The notes: generated by a model from the sequence alone, not told the origin. A stretch of 64,000 nt of DNA from Oceanispirochaeta crateris (GCF_008329965.1 NZ_CP036150.1:992001-1056000), one strand, 5' to 3'. Shown: positions 17,231 through 26,937, numbered from the stretch's first letter. A program made the numbers and translations.

Positions 17231-18808
17231 ATGAAGAATATCTTCGCAGGCAGAACAATTGGTGTGGTCAATGATCTATCAAGAGATGAACAGCTGTATT
17301 TGTATAAAAAAACAGCGGAACTTAAAAAAAAGTACCTCAACAATGAGGATGTCTCAGAATTCAGAATAAGCGATCCCGATATGTCCGCCTATCTCATTTT
17401 CATGGAGAACAGCACCAGGACTAAGGAGTCATTCAGAAATGCCGTCCAGTTTCATGACATCAAGTTAAATATTTTTGATTCCGGAACATCCTCTTTTACA
17501 AAACAGGAGAGTTTTTCGGATACAATCAAGATGCTCTTCGGTTACAGCAAGCGCTCCCTGTTTATTATGAGGACCAGCGAAGAAGGGGTTTGTCATTTCC
17601 TGGATGAAGAACTGGAAGAATACGCCCGTAAAATGTCCTATGACAAGGCCGCCTTTCTCAACGGAGGGGATGGAAAGCATGAGCATCCCACACAGGAATT
17701 TCTGGATGAGTTTACCTTTCTGGAAAAGAAAAACTGGGATAACAGCAGCATTCATATTGTTTTAACCGGAGACCTTTATCATGGAAGAACTGTTCATTCA
17801 AAAGTGGACGGACTGAGAATCTTCAATGAGGTAAAAGTCGATCTCATTGCTCCTCCCGAATTATCAATGCCTGATTATTATGAGCGGCGTATGGTCGAAA
17901 ACGGTTTTAAACTCAGGAAATTCGACACAATTGAAGAGTACCTAGGGCAGGATGAAATAGCCGATATCTGGTATTTTACGAGACTGCAGCTGGAGAGAAT
18001 GGGAGATAAGGTCAAGGAAAAAGAACATCAGCTTAGAACCGCGGTGACCTTCAGAGAGGAATTTTTAGATAAGATTCCACCTCAGAGCAAATTTTACCAT
18101 CCCTTACCCCGTCATAAGGTCTATCCGGTCATTCCCGACTTTTTGGATCATACAAGCTATAACGGATGGGATGAGCAGAGTGTGAATGGGTTTTTTACCA
18201 GAACTATTGAAATTGCCATGGTCGGAGGCAAGGTCGGAGCGGATTTTGATGGTTTGGGAATCGAAAATCATAAAAAAGACAAGAAATTCATCGAAAAAGT
18301 ACCTGTTACCCGGAAATCTCATATTGTTGACCGTTACAAAGTTGGCATTAAGCCCGTAGATTCGGGAATCGTCATAGATCATATCAGTTCTGGCGAAGAC
18401 CTAAGTACCATCTGGAATCAGATTGAAAAGATAAGAAGGATATTGAAATTAAACTGCAGAAGTTCCCACGGGGTGTACCATTCCAATGACAGGACAGTTT
18501 ACAAAGGAATCATTTCCCTGCCGGATATCCTGGAGCTGAGCGATACGGATATCAAGAAACTGGCTGCCATATCACCGGAATGTACCTTGAATATCATTAA
18601 GGATGAGTCTGTACATGAAAAATTCAGGCTCCATATGCCACCGCAGATTTATAATTTTGAAGAAATCTCCTGCAAAAATGAAAACTGTATTTCCCATCCT
18701 GAAAAGCATCAGCATGTAAAGACATATTTTCTTCGCTCGACTGACTCAATGTTTGTTTGTAAGTACTGTGAAAAGAGTCATTCCTTTGAGGAAATCTGGG
18801 ATATCTAG
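17231..18808 (+). CDS. pyrBI: Aspartate carbamoyltransferase, fused catalytic and regulatory chains
   Basis: A 525-residue fusion. Residues 1 to about 360 are PyrB: STRTKESFRN at 61-70 binds carbamoyl phosphate, EHPTQEFLDEF follows, and HPLPRHKVYP closes the site. From about residue 366 the chain is PyrI: DRYKVGIKPVDSGIVIDHI is the allosteric nucleotide-binding domain, and four cysteines near 481, 486, 512 and 515 form the zinc site. It catalyses the first committed step of pyrimidine synthesis. Covalent PyrB-PyrI fusions are known from Thermotoga and treponemes. It lies 17 bases after P83/100 and may share its transcript. A strong terminator follows. Confidence 0.95.
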   Translation: MKNIFAGRTIGVVNDLSRDEQLYLYKKTAELKKKYLNNEDVSEFRISDPDMSAYLIFMENSTRTKESFRNAVQFHDIKLNIFDSGTSSFTKQESFSDTIKMLFGYSKRSLFIMRTSEEGVCHFLDEELEEYARKMSYDKAAFLNGGDGKHEHPTQEFLDEFTFLEKKNWDNSSIHIVLTGDLYHGRTVHSKVDGLRIFNEVKVDLIAPPELSMPDYYERRMVENGFKLRKFDTIEEYLGQDEIADIWYFTRLQLERMGDKVKEKEHQLRTAVTFREEFLDKIPPQSKFYHPLPRHKVYPVIPDFLDHTSYNGWDEQSVNGFFTRTIEIAMVGGKVGADFDGLGIENHKKDKKFIEKVPVTRKSHIVDRYKVGIKPVDSGIVIDHISSGEDLSTIWNQIEKIRRILKLNCRSSHGVYHSNDRTVYKGIISLPDILELSDTDIKKLAAISPECTLNIIKDESVHEKFRLHMPPQIYNFEEISCKNENCISHPEKHQHVKTYFLRSTDSMFVCKYCEKSHSFEEIWDI

Positions 18809-18828
18809 AATAGATCGATACAAATTAA

Positions 18829-18868
18829 AGCGGATTTTTCTGTTCCACAAGGTTCAGAAAAATCCGCT
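18829..18868. terminator. Intrinsic terminator between convergent genes
   Basis: AGCGGATTTTTCTG pairs perfectly with its complement over 14 bp around a 12-nt loop. A T-rich tract follows on the plus strand. It probably serves pyrBI and possibly the PBP gene on the minus strand. Confidence 0.85.
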
Positions 18869-18917
18869 ATTTTATTTATAATATGTGTTTGGATTACATT
18901 TAGATCAATGAAGAACC

Positions 18918-21470
18918 TTAATCCAGAAGGTAGGTGTTCTCATTGTCAGAATCATCATTGTCAGTAAAGGGATCGTTCAGTAAGAAGTCTATCATGCTGT
19001 CATCAATCTCTTCGTAAGCAGATGAATTATCTGAATAGGGGTCTTGAAGCAGTTCCAGTCCGGGAGCCGATATAAGAGCAGATGAGAAGTCATTCAAGTA
19101 CTTTTGGGTCAACGACTCATCCCTTGTTTCTTCAAAGGAATGGATTGGACAGAATGTCTTTGGCTCTGTTCCAGCCAGGAAAATCTCATGGCGCGTGTCT
19201 TCACAAAGATCAGTAGGGACCATACCGGAAAGATCGCAGACTTCCATTTCCACAAGGCCGGAACTGGGTTTGGTGAAATCTCTAATGGGCACTTTGCTGT
19301 TGATATAAGACATATATTCACCCCAGATCCAACCCGTTGCAGTCGCTCCTGTCTGGTTTACACCGAGAGTACTGCCTCCCTGGTCAAACCCAGCCCACAT
19401 CACAGTGGTGTAGTAGGGAGAGAAACCGGCGGTCCAGGCATCTGCCCAGTTTTGAGTCGTACCTGTCTTGCCCCCTATGGGTAATCGGTCAAAACCTTTC
19501 ACATAGCGGGGCAGGTGGCTCAGTGTACCACTTTCTGTGGTAGTCTGGAGTAGGTCTACCATCATATAGGCTTCTTCTGCTGACATGATCTGAAGGTCTT
19601 CTTTTTTCTGTTGATCTCTGAGGTCTCTTTCCGGATTCAGAATGATATTCCCATTTCTGTCTTCCACATAGCGGATGGCAATGGGTTCAACGGCCCTTCC
19701 CTGATTTGGAAATGTTGCGTAGGCACGGGCCATACGAAGGGGACTCGTTGTAATGACACCCAATCCCAGAGGGTACAACCTGGGAAACCGTCTTCCGATT
19801 TCCTGAGGGTCCGTATAACCCAGCAAACGGGCTGCCCTGCTGATGGCCGACTCAAAACCAATCCCTTCCAGGACCGTGATTGCCGGAACATTCATCGAAT
19901 TGGCCAGGGCGTCTCTTAACAGAACGCTTCCCATCCATTCTCCCCTATAGTTCATCGGGGTATAGGATGAACCATCAGGATTCCAAAACACCTTGGGGCC
20001 GTCATAGATTCTCGTAGCCGGAGTATATTTTCTAGATGAAATAGCCGCAGAATAGTAAAGGGGTTTAAAGGAGGAACCGGGCATCAGTTCTCCGTCTACG
20101 GCTCTATTGAACTGGTTGGAGCGGTTGAATTCACTCCCTCCGACCATGGCCATAATATAGCCTGTCTCGTTATCCAGGGTGATCATGGCCGTCTGTACGG
20201 TAGACTGCTGATTCTTCATCCTGCTGTCATCATAGCTGAATTGACTCAGATAATTTAATTCACCCATGCCGAACATCATGGAAAGCATATCCATGGTAGG
20301 ATTTATATTGTTTTGAAAGTCTTCCTTGGCTCTTCTTTTTTCCTGAGAACCGGCAATGCGAATCCCTTCAATGTTCATAGTCAGGGACAACAGATCGATG
20401 ATAGGGACGTAAACGTCATCTACAATGTCCATCCGGTTCCCGATATTTTCCTGATAGGCCTTATTCCATCGTGTCAGACCCTTCTGGGTGAGTTCGTCCG
20501 CTTTTTGTTGAAAGTCCAGATCCAAGGTGGTATGAACTGTATAGCCGTCTCTGTAAATATCCTGCTTACCATAGAGCATTTCATCCAGCTGGGCCCTGAT
20601 GTATTCACTAAACCAGGGTGCCTTATCTTCCCGGGCAAAAAAAGCGGTGGTTTTATTGTCTCTGGACCAGTCATATTTGTTGGTCCAATAATCCACCAGG
20701 GTCAAATCTGCATTTTCCTGGGTTAAATAACCCCGGCTGACCATCTGATTGATAATTTCTGTTTGTACAACTTTAGCTTTTTCCGGAAAACGAATAGGAG
20801 AGTACAGGCCAGGCCGTACGAGCTGAATGACCAACATAACCGACTCTGCTACGGTATTGTATTCTGCAGAATGATCAAAATAGAATTTTGAAGCGGCCTC
20901 TACTCCATAAGTATTGTGACCAAAGGGCATCTTGTTGATGTAGAGTTCCATTATTTCATATTTTGTGAGCTGTCTTTCTAACTGGAAGGCCCACCAGAGC
21001 TCTTTCAACTTTCGGGTAATAGAAATATCGCTTCTGTCTGCATACAGATGCCCGGCCAGCTGCTGGGTGAGGGTACTACCACCGGAAAAATATTGACCAG
21101 TAACAATTTTGACAACCGCTCTAATCGTCCCATAGAGGGAAAAGCCGTTATGTTCAAAAAAATTACCATCTTCTCTGGTAATCAGGGCGTAGATTAAACT
21201 TTCGGGTAAATCTTTTATAGATACAATTTCACGTTTTTCTTCAGAAAAGAACTCGGTGATAAGATTTCCGTTAATATCCAGAATACGGGAGGGCAGTGAA
21301 GGATTGTCTTCTCCGAAATTCTCCATATTCATGATGTTGAAATTTGTAGCCACAACGAGTCCGGCACTAACACCGACTCCAGCGGTTATGACAACCAACA
21401 GAGATAAAAGTACAATTAAAATAAGCTTTCTTTTTCCGGAAAAAATCATAGCCTTAAAAGTACGTGGCAC
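18918..21470 (-). CDS. Class A penicillin-binding protein (PBP1A type)
   Basis: An 850-residue bifunctional peptidoglycan synthase. One N-terminal membrane anchor (KLILIVLLSLLVVITAGVGV) is followed by the GT51 transglycosylase with REDGNFFEHNG near residue 96 and GGSTLTQQLAGHL. The transpeptidase domain has the active-site SSFK near 466, the SMN triad (LANSMNVPA) and KTGTTQ near 668. It polymerises glycan and cross-links peptides outside the inner membrane. The start is uncertain: GTG at 21470, or ATG at 21449 that trims seven residues; neither has a good ribosome site. It is the last gene of a minus-strand envelope cluster that begins at the PHP gene. Confidence 0.94.
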   Translation of the reverse strand: MPRTFKAMIFSGKRKLILIVLLSLLVVITAGVGVSAGLVVATNFNIMNMENFGEDNPSLPSRILDINGNLITEFFSEEKREIVSIKDLPESLIYALITREDGNFFEHNGFSLYGTIRAVVKIVTGQYFSGGSTLTQQLAGHLYADRSDISITRKLKELWWAFQLERQLTKYEIMELYINKMPFGHNTYGVEAASKFYFDHSAEYNTVAESVMLVIQLVRPGLYSPIRFPEKAKVVQTEIINQMVSRGYLTQENADLTLVDYWTNKYDWSRDNKTTAFFAREDKAPWFSEYIRAQLDEMLYGKQDIYRDGYTVHTTLDLDFQQKADELTQKGLTRWNKAYQENIGNRMDIVDDVYVPIIDLLSLTMNIEGIRIAGSQEKRRAKEDFQNNINPTMDMLSMMFGMGELNYLSQFSYDDSRMKNQQSTVQTAMITLDNETGYIMAMVGGSEFNRSNQFNRAVDGELMPGSSFKPLYYSAAISSRKYTPATRIYDGPKVFWNPDGSSYTPMNYRGEWMGSVLLRDALANSMNVPAITVLEGIGFESAISRAARLLGYTDPQEIGRRFPRLYPLGLGVITTSPLRMARAYATFPNQGRAVEPIAIRYVEDRNGNIILNPERDLRDQQKKEDLQIMSAEEAYMMVDLLQTTTESGTLSHLPRYVKGFDRLPIGGKTGTTQNWADAWTAGFSPYYTTVMWAGFDQGGSTLGVNQTGATATGWIWGEYMSYINSKVPIRDFTKPSSGLVEMEVCDLSGMVPTDLCEDTRHEIFLAGTEPKTFCPIHSFEETRDESLTQKYLNDFSSALISAPGLELLQDPYSDNSSAYEEIDDSMIDFLLNDPFTDNDDSDNENTYLLD

Positions 21471-21514
21471 TCAGTACTTTGTCAAGATCACCGCTACTTT
21501 TGGGCTGTATCTTA

Positions 21515-22486
21515 TCAACGGGTCTCCAACAGGATCTCGGGGACCATGGTGATGGTGATCCTCTGACGCATTTCCGCACTGAAATCTCTGCTTATTTTAA
21601 AATCGCCCAGTTCAAAGCGGATACTGTGTCCCCCCGGTTTAATTTCCAGGGATTTTTTAAGCTCTGAAGCGGATAGTTTGCGTTCATCCAGATAGACAGT
21701 TAAACCCTCCATCGTTTCAATGGACAAGAGGGGAAACTGATATTGAAGGACATGATCGATAATGGTGGTCTGTCCCGGATTCAGGCTGAATGTGAGGGAG
21801 TCTTCATTGCCCTCTTCTGTTCTAATATCAAGATTATGAAGGCCCGTTCCCAGGATGTAGGGGCCTCCCGGCCAATCGTAGATCTTGTTATCTATGCTGA
21901 TGGTAATTTCCTCTTCTATTTCTTCTCCCTGATCATTGAGGATGTTCAGATCCAGGGATCCCTTATTAAAAAAAACAGGACTGATTTCCACAACAATATC
22001 TTTGTTGTAAATAGAATCGGGAATCCCTTTGGTTATGGGTAAAATGGTCAGAATCATTGGAAAATCCCCTGAATTATCCGTATCTGATAGGAGATAAGAG
22101 GATCTATCGGGGGACATCGTATGATTATTGCTCAAGGGGATAAGAATATTTAATGAATCGGAAAAGGGAAGAAAATGCATAAAAGCCTGGGTTCCTTTGT
22201 AATTCGTCTTATCTTCGGAAAACTCACTATCCAGATTTTTATAGAGATACAGGGCAAAGCTGTTCTTATACAATTCCATATCTTTATCCATGGGAACCGT
22301 CAGTTTCACTCCCTGGATGAGGGGAGATATGTTCTGTAAATCAATGGCACAGAGGTTTTCTACCCTTGTGATAATTTTTCGCTCTCCATTGAGGGAAAGA
22401 GTTCCGGATACAGGACCGCGAATATTCTCTGCAAACAAGGAGAATGAAAGTGCTGTGAACACAAGTAAAAGAAGTACATTTTTCAT
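21515..22486 (-). CDS. Exported protein of unknown function, PEGA-like C-terminus
   Basis: A 323-residue protein with a clear signal peptide (MKNVLLLLVFTALSFSLFAE). I recognise no catalytic motif. The C-terminal 80 residues (LSIETMEGLTVYLDERKL, then LEIKPGGHSIRFE) resemble PEGA-type beta domains, which often bind surface structures. It lies between an M23 peptidase gene (8 bases) and a class A PBP gene (44 bases), so a cell-wall or periplasmic assembly role is likely by context only. Confidence 0.7.
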   Translation of the reverse strand: MKNVLLLLVFTALSFSLFAENIRGPVSGTLSLNGERKIITRVENLCAIDLQNISPLIQGVKLTVPMDKDMELYKNSFALYLYKNLDSEFSEDKTNYKGTQAFMHFLPFSDSLNILIPLSNNHTMSPDRSSYLLSDTDNSGDFPMILTILPITKGIPDSIYNKDIVVEISPVFFNKGSLDLNILNDQGEEIEEEITISIDNKIYDWPGGPYILGTGLHNLDIRTEEGNEDSLTFSLNPGQTTIIDHVLQYQFPLLSIETMEGLTVYLDERKLSASELKKSLEIKPGGHSIRFELGDFKISRDFSAEMRQRITITMVPEILLETR

Positions 22487-22494
22487 AGTGTCTC

Positions 22495-23388
22495 TTATTC
22501 CTGACCCTTTAGAAGTAAATTTTCCGGATCAACTGTCTTATTGTATTGACGGATTTCAAAATGCAGATGGGGACCAGTTGATAATCCAGTGTTACCAGTT
22601 TCCGCAATTTTAACCCCTTCCAGGATTCTCTGATTTCTTTCTACCAGAATTTTACTCAGATGGCTATACATACTAGTATAACCGTTCTTATGTTGTAGTA
22701 TAATAAATTTTCCATAATCTTCCAATTCTCCAGTAGATAATACGAAACCATCCGCACATGAAAAAACGGGACTCCCCACCGAGGCTCTGTAATCTGTTCC
22801 TTTATGCAGACCCCAAACTCCGGTGACGGGGTGGTTTCGATAGCCGTAGGCAGAGGTAATGATCCGTTCTTTTAGGGGAGATAGAAAGAGGGGGAGTACA
22901 AAACGTGTTCTTTGCTGAGATGACAGGGTCATGCCCTGATAGTAGTCCACCTCATGTTTTTCATTATTTAGGTTAAGAATAATGGTCAGAGCTGTTTGAT
23001 CTTTCAAGGACCCACGAAGATTCTCCATCCATGAGGACCTGGAATCCTTATATATATACAGCCCCGGAGCGGAGGGGACAAGGATCTCTTTGTCTTCTGA
23101 GAAATCGCCTATATTTTCGAATCCATTAATTGTGGCCAGAGTATCCAGGGGAAGATTAAAGGCGGCAGAAAGCATAATCAACGTATCCCCTTTCTTGGGT
23201 TTATACCTATAGATAGACAGGGGTGGGAGAGCCATTCCCTGGGCTTCATTGTAATACCATGATTCTGTTTCTATCTGCTGTTGTTTGAATAATCTGTCAC
23301 GAAAATTTGATGTCTCACTGATTAGAGGATATTGTCCGAATACAACATAAGAATTCATGACCAGGAGCACAAGGAACAGCTGTTTCAT
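22495..23388 (-). CDS. LysM-M23 family peptidoglycan peptidase
   Basis: A 297-residue protein with a signal peptide (MKQLFLVLLVMNSYVVFGQ), a LysM domain at about 62-105 (PKKGDTLIMLSAAFNLPLDT) and a C-terminal M23 zinc endopeptidase. The metal ligands are in GLHKGTDYR (HxxxD) and GPHLHFEI (HxH), so it should be active rather than a degenerate EnvC-type activator. It cuts peptide cross-links in the cell wall. Its start overlaps the end of the PHP gene by four bases. Confidence 0.9.
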   Translation of the reverse strand: MKQLFLVLLVMNSYVVFGQYPLISETSNFRDRLFKQQQIETESWYYNEAQGMALPPLSIYRYKPKKGDTLIMLSAAFNLPLDTLATINGFENIGDFSEDKEILVPSAPGLYIYKDSRSSWMENLRGSLKDQTALTIILNLNNEKHEVDYYQGMTLSSQQRTRFVLPLFLSPLKERIITSAYGYRNHPVTGVWGLHKGTDYRASVGSPVFSCADGFVLSTGELEDYGKFIILQHKNGYTSMYSHLSKILVERNQRILEGVKIAETGNTGLSTGPHLHFEIRQYNKTVDPENLLLKGQE

Positions 23389-24212
23389 TTGAAGGCTTCC
23401 AGGAATTCATCGGGAATCGGCTTATTCCCTCCGCCTTTTCCCAGTGTTCTATCCTTTCTATTGGCACCATGATAATCGCTTCCACCTGTGACAAAAAGAT
23501 CATTTTCTAAAGCTAATTTTTCAAAGCGTTGAGCCTGATGCTCCTTTGCTCCAGAATGCCAGGCCTCCAGTCCGTCCAATCCCATCTCTTTCCACTGTGT
23601 TAATCTAAGAGGAAGCTTTCCCCAGGAAAGGTATAAGGAGAGAGGGTGGGCTATGACGGCGTATCCTCCCGCTTCATGAATCAGCTGGAGACCCTGTTCC
23701 AGGGTCATGACTTTTTTGGGCAGATAAAACTTCTTTTCGACCCCCAGGTAACGGTCAAAGGCCTGTTTTACGTTTTTGGCGATTTTGCGCTCCACCAGGA
23801 TCTTTGCAAAATGGGGGCGGGCTATGATTCTGCCTCCCGCCGCACTTTTGAGTTCTTCTTCGCTTATATGAATTCCGTCTTCTTCGAAAAGTTCCAGCAT
23901 TTTGCTGTTTCTGTCATTTCTATGATCTCTAACTTCTTTTAAAAATAAAGAAAGTGAAGAATCCTTCCAATTTGTCAGAGAAAGTCCCAATAGATGAAAT
24001 TCTCCAGGATAATGTTCTATTTCGAGTTCTATACCCGGAATAAACTGTATTCCAAGAAGATCTGCTGCACCCTGCGCCTCTTCTAGCCCGTCTAGAGTGT
24101 CATGGTCTGTCAGAGCCAGAGCCTTCAAGCCGACTTCAGAAGCCTGTTTGAGAAGTTCTATGGGGGAGCATGTGCCGTCTGAAGCGGTTGAATGTGTATG
24201 GAGATCAATCAT
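23385..24212 (-). CDS. PHP-domain metal phosphoesterase
   Basis: A protein of about 275 residues with PHP motifs I (MIDLHTHSTASDGT), II (ALTDHDTLDG), then GIELE, AHPLS and the final GSDYHG. The family includes 3',5'-nucleotide phosphatases such as YciV/RnaAM, which removes nucleotides from short RNAs or pAp. The first ATG at 24212 gives the normal family start; an upstream in-frame TTG at 24248 adds a hydrophobic stretch and has no ribosome site either. It is first in the PHP / M23 / exported protein / PBP cluster. Confidence 0.85.
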   Translation of the reverse strand: MIDLHTHSTASDGTCSPIELLKQASEVGLKALALTDHDTLDGLEEAQGAADLLGIQFIPGIELEIEHYPGEFHLLGLSLTNWKDSSLSLFLKEVRDHRNDRNSKMLELFEEDGIHISEEELKSAAGGRIIARPHFAKILVERKIAKNVKQAFDRYLGVEKKFYLPKKVMTLEQGLQLIHEAGGYAVIAHPLSLYLSWGKLPLRLTQWKEMGLDGLEAWHSGAKEHQAQRFEKLALENDLFVTGGSDYHGANRKDRTLGKGGGNKPIPDEFLEAFK

Positions 24213-24374
24213 AAAAAACAGAATAAAAAGTTTAATCCCTAAATGCAAGTGATGAGAATACGGCTTTTCACTGTTATTTATTATTGTGAGTCCTTTTAAT
24301 ATTGCCTATAATAATGATTGACACTAGGGAGTCCAAAGAATTAACATCTAAACAAGTTTGATCCAGGAGCCGGA

Positions 24375-25325
24375 ATGCCCCCAAAAGCCATATCTTTTAA
24401 AGCTAACTCTATTGTTTACTTCAAGGGTGATAAGGGAGAAAATGTCTATATTCTTCAAAAAGGACAGGTTTCTCTAAATTATCTGGATATTCAAACAGGT
24501 CAGGAGATGCATGACTTTGTTCAAACCGGGGAGTTTTTTGGCGTAAAAGCCGCATTCGGTAGGTATCCCCACGATGAAACGGCCGTTGTTATGGTCGACT
24601 CAACGGTCATTCAGTTTTCTGTTGATGATTTTGAACAGCTTCTATCCAGCAATAGCCGTATCATTCTAAAGATGCTGAAAGTTTTTTCAAATCAGTTGAG
24701 ACGCATTCATAAACAGGTTCGTAGTCTTATGTCAGTGGATGAACAGGTGGATGCTGAAAAGGGTTTGTTTTCGGTGGGTGAATACTATTTTAATAATAAA
24801 AAACATCTGCAGGCTGCCGATGCTTTTAATAGATATTTGATTTATTACCCTGCGGGCAGATTTGTCGACGAAGTCAGGCGGAAAATTGAGTACGCCGAAA
24901 GCAGGAAAGATTCGGATGATTCCCTGCCTCCTGCCTCCGATCCCCCACCAAAGGCGGAATATACAATTGAGAAAGCTGTTGCCCTGCGGGACAGCGGCAA
25001 TTATCTCGGTGCCTTGAAAATTTTCATTAAAGTGAGTCAGATAAATCCTGAACATAAGCTTTTTGCTGAATTCGAGGCCGGAATCTGCATTTTCAAACTG
25101 AAGAAGGGAAACGAAGCGATCAAGCACTTCACAACTATTCTGAAGCAGAATCCCGCTCATTCACGCATGGGTGAGGCTCTCTACTATATCGGAAAGTCTT
25201 ATATCATTGAAAATGATCATGAAAAAGCCAGAAGCTTTTTGAATAAATGCTCCTCTCTTTTAGAGGATGGATGTCCTGAGCAGAGGGACGCCGCATTGAT
25301 TCTAGAACAATTAGGGGGTTCATGA
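24375..25325 (+). CDS. Cyclic-nucleotide-binding domain protein with TPR repeats
   Basis: A 316-residue protein. Residues about 5-115 form a Crp-type cNMP-binding domain (FKGDKGENVYILQKGQVSL, then GEFFGVKAA). After a short Pro-rich linker, residues about 195-310 form TPR-like repeats (AEFEAGICIFKLKKGNEAIK). There is no DNA-binding helix-turn-helix, so it is probably a protein-binding sensor. AGGAG precedes the ATG. Its stop overlaps the start of the next gene, which carries the same sensor domain plus a DNA-binding domain. Confidence 0.85.
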   Translation: MPPKAISFKANSIVYFKGDKGENVYILQKGQVSLNYLDIQTGQEMHDFVQTGEFFGVKAAFGRYPHDETAVVMVDSTVIQFSVDDFEQLLSSNSRIILKMLKVFSNQLRRIHKQVRSLMSVDEQVDAEKGLFSVGEYYFNNKKHLQAADAFNRYLIYYPAGRFVDEVRRKIEYAESRKDSDDSLPPASDPPPKAEYTIEKAVALRDSGNYLGALKIFIKVSQINPEHKLFAEFEAGICIFKLKKGNEAIKHFTTILKQNPAHSRMGEALYYIGKSYIIENDHEKARSFLNKCSSLLEDGCPEQRDAALILEQLGGS

Positions 25326-25987
25326 TGGCTTTGGATCTATCAGTATTCAACCGTTTTGCAGTCACATTCAAGGCCGGTGCCGTTATTTTTTGTGAGTATG
25401 AACCGGGAGATTCATTTTACCTGATCCAGTCTGGAAAGGTGAAAATTGTTAAGATTTTCGGTGCAATAGAGAAGACCATCGATATCCTCCAACCAGGTGA
25501 GTTCTTCGGTGAGATGGCTCTCTTGGAAGAAGCTCCCAGAAGTGCCACCATCATTGCCACAGAAGAAACCAAACTCCTTGAGTTTAATAGAGAGAACTTT
25601 CAGATTCTCATGCAGGGGAATCCCCAGATTGCCTTAAAACTGCTCAAACTCTTTTCTAAAAGAATTTATGATCAGAAACGGAGATTTCAGATTCTCACTT
25701 TAGAAGATGTACATGCCCGTGTGGCAGATGTCTTTCTGATGCTTTCCGAAGGCGAGGATATCCCGCCGGATGAAGAAGATCAGGGCATGAGGACCTTTCA
25801 TACTTCTATCGACGACATCGCTCACTGGGCAGGTATGTCTCCCGAGGATTGCAGGCGAATTCTAGACCACTTTGGTTCACAAAGAAGAGTAGAGGTTTAC
25901 GACAACAGAATCATTGTCAAAAATATTAATGATTTTAAAAGGTTCGTTTCATCTCGCAGGAGTAATCAGGATAAAAAAGAATCCTGA
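25322..25987 (+). CDS. Crp/Fnr family transcriptional regulator
   Basis: A 221-residue regulator. The cNMP domain has GDSFYLIQSGKVKIVK and GEFFGEMALLEEAPRSATIIA, a well-kept phosphate-binding cassette with E and R in place, so cyclic nucleotide binding is plausible. The C-terminal winged helix (TSIDDIAHWAGMSPEDCRRIL) is shorter and less basic than in Crp. Translation is coupled to the upstream cNMP-TPR gene by an ATGATG overlap, suggesting that the two proteins act together. The stop codon lies in a 17-bp tandem duplication at 25983-26016. Confidence 0.88.
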   Translation: MMALDLSVFNRFAVTFKAGAVIFCEYEPGDSFYLIQSGKVKIVKIFGAIEKTIDILQPGEFFGEMALLEEAPRSATIIATEETKLLEFNRENFQILMQGNPQIALKLLKLFSKRIYDQKRRFQILTLEDVHARVADVFLMLSEGEDIPPDEEDQGMRTFHTSIDDIAHWAGMSPEDCRRILDHFGSQRRVEVYDNRIIVKNINDFKRFVSSRRSNQDKKES

Positions 25988-26016
25988 TTCTCCCCTTTAC
26001 CTGATTCTCCCCTTTA
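25983..26016. repeat. 17-bp tandem duplication at crp-like stop codon
   Basis: The unit CCTGATTCTCCCCTTTA occurs twice head to tail. It spans the stop codon of the Crp-like gene and touches the end of the PilZ gene. Confidence 0.9.
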
Positions 26017-26382
26017 AGAATAGTCTTTGAGAAAAGATAGTTCTTTTTCTATTTCTCCGCCGTTGGGGATATTCAATTCCAAAAGTCTTCGTAAGTGAAT
26101 CATGCTATCAAGGTCGATCTCTCTGAAATAGAATCCCTTATGCTCTCCTTCTTCATGAACGAGGACGGAGATAGTCGAGATTTCGATATCTGATGACATC
26201 AGTTTTATACGTAAATCATAGGCTTCGCCTTTCTGAAGGGTCTTATCATTCACTGTAATAAGAATACCCTTGAGGGAAATGTTGACTAATTCAAAGGGTA
26301 TCTGTCTGTTATCACTTAAATGGATGTACCCCTGTGTCTGGAAATCTGCACGTAAAAACTTTCTATTATTGCTGGAACTCAT
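26014..26382 (-). CDS. PilZ domain protein
   Basis: A 122-residue single-domain protein. NRKFLRADFQTQGYIHL carries the RxxxR-type c-di-GMP motif in the form RKFLRAD, and NISLKGILI replaces the usual D/NxSxxG motif. It should bind cyclic di-GMP and alter motility or envelope functions. The start is the ATG at 26382, because AGGGGAGAT lies six bases upstream; the ATG at 26400 is part of the leader. The broken diguanylate cyclase at 40693 is a possible source of the ligand. Confidence 0.85.
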   Translation of the reverse strand: MSSSNNRKFLRADFQTQGYIHLSDNRQIPFELVNISLKGILITVNDKTLQKGEAYDLRIKLMSSDIEISTISVLVHEEGEHKGFYFREIDLDSMIHLRRLLELNIPNGGEIEKELSFLKDYS

Positions 26383-26515
26383 CTTATCTCCCCTATACAT
26401 TCATTATCGAATTAAAAGCAGAAACTGTCAATTTTTGGCTGTTCTTTTTCATCTTTAAAAAATTGTGAAATAAACTTGATATTCTTATGTCCCTATGTAT
26501 AATAACTACTTGCCA

Positions 26516-26587
26516 GCCAAAATAGCTCAGGGGTAGAGCAACGCTCTCGTAAAGCGTAGGTCGTGGGTTCAATTCCCACTTTTGGCT
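26516..26587 (+). tRNA. tRNA-Thr (anticodon CGT)
   Basis: A full cloverleaf: acceptor GCCAAAA with TTTTGGC, D arm GCTC/GAGC, anticodon stem ACGCT/AGCGT with loop CTCGTAA (anticodon CGT, reading ACG), and T arm GTGGG-TTCAATT-CCCAC. CCA is not encoded. It borders the start of the accessory region. Confidence 0.95.
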
Positions 26588-26636
26588 CAAAATAAGTACT
26601 TTTAGAACAAAACTTTATGTTTTGATTTTTATTTAA

Positions 26637-26730
26637 GAACCGGTGCAGTCATTGCTGCTGTCAAAACAAGGTGTAACGCGGGATGCTGCTTTACATCTTT
26701 AGGATGGCACGGATGATCGGCCGGTTTTTT
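26637..26730 (+). ncRNA. Possible structured small RNA with intrinsic terminator
   Basis: AACCGG at 26638 can pair with CCGGTT at 26721, which runs into a six-T tract. Inside, GGTGTAA pairs with TTACATC around a 14-nt loop. No open frame covers it and it starts 50 bases after tRNA-Thr. It matches no RNA family I recognise and could be just a long-loop terminator. Confidence 0.25.
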
Positions 26731-26937
26731 ATTTATAAGGGTAAAGTAATTGTTTGGGAACTGAACCAATCTTTTATGAATATTCACCCTTTAATGGCCC
26801 AATATAGAAAACTTAGTGCTCATTTTTGTTGATCCTCATTTTATGCTATTGATAAGTGGAGGATTAACTTGATTGATAAATCCATACTAATTTTAGATGA
26901 GGTTCTGTATGGATAAAAAGATGCCCTTTGGCGGACT

